DNA from: JBBTVP01 sp038063175
Lineage (GTDB): Bacteria; Patescibacteriota; Minisyncoccia; UBA6257; 1-14-0-10-40-38
Assembly (NCBI GenBank): GCA_038063175.1
Contig: JBBTVP010000054.1
Location: 1 to 9,348 of the forward strand
DNA length: 9,348 bases
Direction: 5' to 3'
Part shown: positions 6,400-9,348 of the stretch, one piece after another
How positions within the stretch are numbered: the stretch's first letter is position 1
Layout of the letters: the number at the start of each line of letters is the position of its first letter
Position numbers and translations under genes: made by a program
Notes under the pieces: generated by a model
What the model was told of the DNA's origin: nothing
The model's input: only the letters and a program-made list of their open reading frames with translations
Database searches by the model: none

Positions 6400-7128
6400 A
6401 TGAAAAACATCATTTTAGAAATCAGGGCCGGGACAGGAGGCGATGAAGCATCGATTTTCGCAGGCGATCTCGCCCGTATGTACCAGCGCTATGCGGTAAA
6501 GCGTGGGTGGGGCTTTATGATCCTCGATGAAACCGGAGGGAGTCTCGGCGGCTACAAAACCATGGTAGCAAAAATTACCGGTGAAGGATCATACGAAGCG
6601 CTCCGCAAAGAATCCGGCGTGCACCGAGTGCAGCGCGTACCCGCAACCGAAAAGGCGGGGCGGATCCACACGTCAACCGCAACGGTTGCGGTGCTCCCCG
6701 AAGTAGAGCCGAAAGCCGTGGAATTGAATCCGAATGATCTTGAGGTCAGCTTCTCCCGTGCAGGCGGGCCCGGCGGGCAAAATGTGAACAAGGTAGAAAC
6801 TGCGGTCCGGATCACCCACAAGCCAAGCGGCATCGTGGTTTCTTCGCGTGCTGAACGAAGTCAGCACGCGAACCGCGAAGCGGCGCTCGGCGTGCTCCGC
6901 GCAAAACTCTATGACCGGCAGATTGAAGCTGAATCGAAACAGCTCGGCGCAGACCGGAGAGCACAGATTGGAACCGCTGACAGGTCTGAAAAAATCAGGA
7001 CCTACAACTTCCCTGATGACCGGATCACCGATCACCGTATGGGGGTGAAAGTGGGCAACCTCGAACGCGTGTTAGACGGAGACCTCGACGTACTTTTCAA
7101 CAAGTTTTCCAAAAAAACTAACAACTAA
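6400..7128 (+). CDS. prfA: Peptide chain release factor 1, short form lacking domain 1
   Basis: The product recognises UAA/UAG in the ribosomal A site and triggers hydrolysis of peptidyl-tRNA. At 242 residues it is about 110-120 shorter than usual RF1 (about 360). It begins directly at the conserved LEIRAGTGGDEASIFAGDLARMY segment, so the N-terminal helical domain 1 is absent. The stop-codon-reading motif PAT is at 81-83 in HRVQRVPATEKAGRIHTS; this identifies RF1 rather than RF2, which has SPF. The catalytic GGQ is at 125-127 in GGPGGQNVNK, and the RF1 C-terminal motif RTYNFPDDRITDHR is at 200-213. An in-frame TGA lies seven codons before the ATG, and no start codon lies between, so the start cannot move upstream. 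No domain-1-like coding is seen in other frames of the 98-base upstream gap. There is no Shine-Dalgarno. The gene converges on the lytic transglycosylase gene and ends 7 bases before a terminator-like element. Confidence 0.93.
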   Translation: MKNIILEIRAGTGGDEASIFAGDLARMYQRYAVKRGWGFMILDETGGSLGGYKTMVAKITGEGSYEALRKESGVHRVQRVPATEKAGRIHTSTATVAVLPEVEPKAVELNPNDLEVSFSRAGGPGGQNVNKVETAVRITHKPSGIVVSSRAERSQHANREAALGVLRAKLYDRQIEAESKQLGADRRAQIGTADRSEKIRTYNFPDDRITDHRMGVKVGNLERVLDGDLDVLFNKFSKKTNN

Positions 7129-7135
7129 TTTCTTT

Positions 7136-7232
7136 GTTTGCGTTTCTTGGGGACGCTATCTCCGCGGTACTCGCGGAGCGCTATCTCTCGGCTCGTCAGC
7201 CTGCGAGGATCCCCAAGAAACGCAAACTTTTT
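7136..7232 (+). terminator. Long inverted-repeat element, probable prfA terminator
   Basis: GTTTGCGTTTCTTGGGGA (7136-7153) and its perfect reverse complement (7210-7227) enclose 56 bases and are followed by TTTTT (7228-7232). Inside are a CTCCGCG-GTACT-CGCGGAG hairpin (7160-7178) and a second one (CTC-GGCT-CGTC-AGCC with GAG, about 7187-7207). The RNA could therefore form a three-way junction on an 18-bp stem. CGCTATCTC appears twice inside (7154-7162 and 7179-7187). It lies between convergent genes. The T-tract favours termination of prfA; the minus strand has no T-tract after the arm. A small repeat element (MITE-like) or structured RNA is the alternative. Confidence 0.6.
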
Positions 7233-7238
7233 AATAAA

Positions 7239-8555
7239 CTACGAGTTTAAGATATCTATATCCTTCTGGAATTCTTCGGCGCGGTCTACTACCCGGTCGC
7301 CGTACCCCCACAGGTGGCTCCGCCACCGGCTGCCTGCGTAGTATTTCGCGGCTGCAATTCTTTCGTTCGTGATGTTCGCCTGGGAAGCACCAGCATCTTC
7401 CAAGTAAAGAGCAGTTGCCATAAATGCGTCTGCGTGGTTCCAGGGCGATGCGGGGTTATTTCCCGTAGCAGCGGCTATCCTATCTGCGTATATCTTCCAT
7501 GTAGAAGGGAGATATTGCGGGATACCCATAGCACCTCCGAAGGCGCCATCTCTGTTTGCGCATGAGACAAGCATCGTTTTCGGATCGAGCCCAAGCTTCG
7601 CCATAAGTTCAAGAAAATATGGAATGTCTCGGGTAGGATGCATGGCTTTTTCGTACGTGCACCGACCTACGTTTGCCCCGAGCTTGGTTTCACGGTCGAG
7701 GACGGCAAGGATAAGGGCTGCACGCACTCCGGTTGCGCCCTCGGCTACCTTCGCGAACTGGTAGGCAACATCAAATGAGAGCTCACCTCCGCCAAGAAGT
7801 TTAAAGATTTGGCTCCTGATCTGCGCTGCGGTCTTCCTTTTTTCCAGAACTAACTTCTTATACTTTTCCTCATTCCCCTTGGTAGTGGTCAAGATATTCG
7901 CCTTTTCGGTTTTTGTACTCTGAATTTCACGCCGTTGTGCATCCTGATACGCCTTTAAGGCAACTGCATCCGAGCGCTTGAGCGCAAGCACTTCGCGTTT
8001 TTCAACTAAATCCTCCCTGATCTCCTGAATACGATCGATCGTGATCACAAGACTGTCCTGAAGATCCGCGAGGTTATTTAAATTTCCGAAAAAGTCAGAG
8101 AGCTTCCCATGCCGGAGAAGCATTTCTATAAGATTCGTGTCGCCTACCTCATACACCTTTTGAATGATGTGAGTGAGTGCTTCGCGGTTTACCCCAAGTT
8201 TATCCTCGGCAACCTTGATTTCGCCCTGCTTTATTCCAATTTCGCGGTCGAGGGTCGCAAGCTGGAGATTTAACGCTTTAATTTTCAGATTCGCCTGGGC
8301 GATTTTTGAATTCAGCCGGTCGATTTCTGATTGAAGTGTTTTTCCTTCGAGCTTCAGACGGCTCACGTTCACCTCATCTGCCGCAATCTGGGCTTCGAGA
8401 TCCGCGAGCTGCTGCTCGAGTTGCTGCCGCTCTTCCGCGCTCGGTGCGGCAAAAACCGGCACGGGGAAATTCATAACAAAAACTGCGCTGATGACCACGG
8501 CACACGTCGCGGCAATCATGCGCAGGGTAGAATGGAGAGCGCTATTCCTTCGCAT
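7239..8555 (-). CDS. Secreted coiled-coil protein with C-terminal MltB-type lytic transglycosylase domain
   Basis: Starting at the ATG at 8555 the protein has 438 residues. A signal peptide covers about 1-36 (MRRNSALHSTLRM, then a hydrophobic run ending PVPVFA). Residues about 39-253 are a long heptad-rich coiled coil as in EnvC/PcsB. Residues about 258-433 match the MltB/SLT_2 fold: the likely catalytic Glu is E289 in AVLDRETKLGANVG, followed by AFGGAMGIPQYLPSTW (338-353) and ADAFMATALYLEDAGA. Such enzymes cleave peptidoglycan glycan strands, forming 1,6-anhydro ends; the coiled coil probably positions the enzyme at the division site or envelope. The chosen start overlaps the bL25 stop by 14 bases (ATGCGAAGGAATAG), with AGGAG 15 bases upstream, suggesting coupled translation. 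A GTG at 8606 would add 17 residues and a 65-base overlap; an ATG at 8519 would still keep the hydrophobic core. Confidence 0.88.
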   Translation of the reverse strand: MRRNSALHSTLRMIAATCAVVISAVFVMNFPVPVFAAPSAEERQQLEQQLADLEAQIAADEVNVSRLKLEGKTLQSEIDRLNSKIAQANLKIKALNLQLATLDREIGIKQGEIKVAEDKLGVNREALTHIIQKVYEVGDTNLIEMLLRHGKLSDFFGNLNNLADLQDSLVITIDRIQEIREDLVEKREVLALKRSDAVALKAYQDAQRREIQSTKTEKANILTTTKGNEEKYKKLVLEKRKTAAQIRSQIFKLLGGGELSFDVAYQFAKVAEGATGVRAALILAVLDRETKLGANVGRCTYEKAMHPTRDIPYFLELMAKLGLDPKTMLVSCANRDGAFGGAMGIPQYLPSTWKIYADRIAAATGNNPASPWNHADAFMATALYLEDAGASQANITNERIAAAKYYAGSRWRSHLWGYGDRVVDRAEEFQKDIDILNS

Positions 8556-9231
8556 TGGGCTTCGTAGCTGCTCCTGGTTCCGTAACAGCTTCTTTCTTTG
8601 CTGCACGTTCCGCTTTCTTTTCTTCAGTTTCTACCTTGACCGATTCCACGCTCGGTGCGACTACCGGAATTTCTTCTTCCGCGGCCTTCTCGGTTACTGT
8701 CACCACCACGATTTCCGGGGAGACGAGTACCTTCACGCCTTTTAGCGCGACAACGTCCTTCACGTAGATACTCGATCCTATTTCGGTAAGCGGCTTCAGC
8801 TCCACCTCGATTGCGTGAGGAATGGATGTGGGGAGCGCCTCGACTTCGATTTCCTGCATAGCTTTCACGAGCACTCCACCTTTTTCTTTTACCGCCGGAG
8901 CTTCACCGATAAAATGGACAGGAACTTTTACTTTAATCGCTTCGTCCAAACGCACCTGATAAAAATCAATGGAAAGAATGTTTTCGCTTATTGGGTCCAT
9001 GGCGATATCGTGAATCATGACCGGGTGTTTCTTTCCACTCACCAAGAGATCAATGAGCGTGTTTTCTCCGGCGGCTCGAAAGACCTTCACGAATTCCTTT
9101 TTGGGAACCGTAAGGTGGAGATTTTCGGTACCGTGGCCGTAGAGCTCTGCGGGAATCATGCCTTTCCCCCGAAGCACTCTTACGGTTTTACCAAATGAAT
9201 TCCTTGGTTCTGCGGTAATTTCCATTGCCAT
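8542..9231 (-). CDS. rplY: Ribosomal protein bL25, CTC family (long form)
   Basis: This 5S rRNA-binding protein of the large subunit has 229 residues, as in the two-domain CTC form rather than the ~94-residue E. coli form. The N-terminal L25 domain (about 1-95) contains RGKGMIPAELYGHG (21-34), VMIHDIAMDP and the hallmark SIDFYQV (87-93). The C-terminal TL5-type beta domain (about 96-182) contains GGVLVKAMQEIEVEALPTSI and ends EIVVVTVTE. A charged, Ala/Glu/Lys/Val-rich tail (183-229) is low complexity and probably disordered. The ATG at 9231 is followed two codons later by another ATG (9225). No Shine-Dalgarno is seen; an AT-rich -10-like stretch lies just upstream, so a leaderless message is possible. 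It overlaps the start of the transglycosylase gene by 14 bases, so the two are probably one transcription unit. The symbol rplY follows common usage (also called ctc). Confidence 0.96.
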   Translation of the reverse strand: MAMEITAEPRNSFGKTVRVLRGKGMIPAELYGHGTENLHLTVPKKEFVKVFRAAGENTLIDLLVSGKKHPVMIHDIAMDPISENILSIDFYQVRLDEAIKVKVPVHFIGEAPAVKEKGGVLVKAMQEIEVEALPTSIPHAIEVELKPLTEIGSSIYVKDVVALKGVKVLVSPEIVVVTVTEKAAEEEIPVVAPSVESVKVETEEKKAERAAKKEAVTEPGAATKPNAKE

Positions 9232-9348
9232 ACTCGAATATATATAACGTTCCCAAGTGCTCCCTTGCTACGGAACCCTAAGGTGATTAAGTCAGTCTAT
9301 TGTAGAGGGAACGAGAAGAGTTGTCCAGCGTTATCCGATTACCTGCGG
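9232..9348. other. Upstream region of the bL25 gene, no clear gene
   Basis: The 117 bases hold an AT-rich run (TATATATAA, 9239-9247) that can serve as the -10 for the bL25 gene, but I find no good -35 at 16-18 bases. CGTTCCC (9248-9254) and GGGAACG (9307-9313) form a 7-base inverted repeat with a 52-base loop. No tRNA or known leader RNA is recognisable. Confidence 0.35.

Noticed and set aside
6369..6450. Upstream ATG at 6369 in another frame as a possible frameshifted prfA N-terminus
   Set aside because: Its translation (MALLKQYIRIHEKHH and on) shows no resemblance to RF1 domain 1 and runs past the real start into a stop.
9287..9348. Minus-strand frame open from the window edge to a TAA at 9287-9289, about 20 codons
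   Set aside because: Too short to recognise any family and equally likely to be open by chance; it could be the end of an upstream gene but cannot be supported.
9232..9348. tRNA or other structured RNA upstream of bL25
   Set aside because: No acceptor stem, T-loop or anticodon-arm pattern could be found on either strand.

Overview
The window looks like a piece of a Candidate Phyla Radiation (Patescibacteria, Parcubacteria-like) chromosome. This is inferred from gene content: a TrmB-type regulator, a CARDB-domain secreted protein, a coiled-coil/MltB-type lytic transglycosylase, a CTC-type bL25 and a shortened RF1, on compactly packed DNA where most apparent transcript-leading genes lack a Shine-Dalgarno sequence. 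All complete genes read through with the standard code. No tRNA, rRNA, IS element or CRISPR array is visible. No gene-free stretch exceeds about 120 bases.

Left part (1-4391, all minus strand): a TrmB-family regulator, then a small secreted CARDB protein, then the first ~994 codons of a very large secreted protein of the SpvB/FG-GAP/TcdB-middle (Tc-toxin B / Rhs-like) class, whose C-terminus lies beyond position 1. An unusual 8-mer, TGTCAATA, lies as a perfect inverted repeat just upstream of the giant gene and recurs in the promoter of the regulator gene. The regulator may therefore control both itself and the giant protein. This regulator-CARDB-giant protein trio is the most interesting candidate system here.

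Middle part (4408-6399): trpS (tryptophanyl-tRNA synthetase), then two tandem, translationally coupled single-domain response regulators, all minus strand. Between trpS and the second response regulator sit two arrays of 7-bp repeats facing each other as an inverted repeat; one supplies the last codons and stop of the response regulator. A 98-bp intergenic region carries face-to-face overlapping promoter candidates for the response regulators and for prfA.

Right part (6400-9348): prfA on the plus strand encodes an RF1 with no domain 1. It converges on the minus-strand pair bL25 - coiled-coil lytic transglycosylase. The convergence point holds a 92-bp element with 18-bp perfect inverted arms, two internal hairpins and a T-tract, probably the prfA terminator. 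The last ~117 bases hold the AT-rich upstream region of the bL25 gene and no clear gene.
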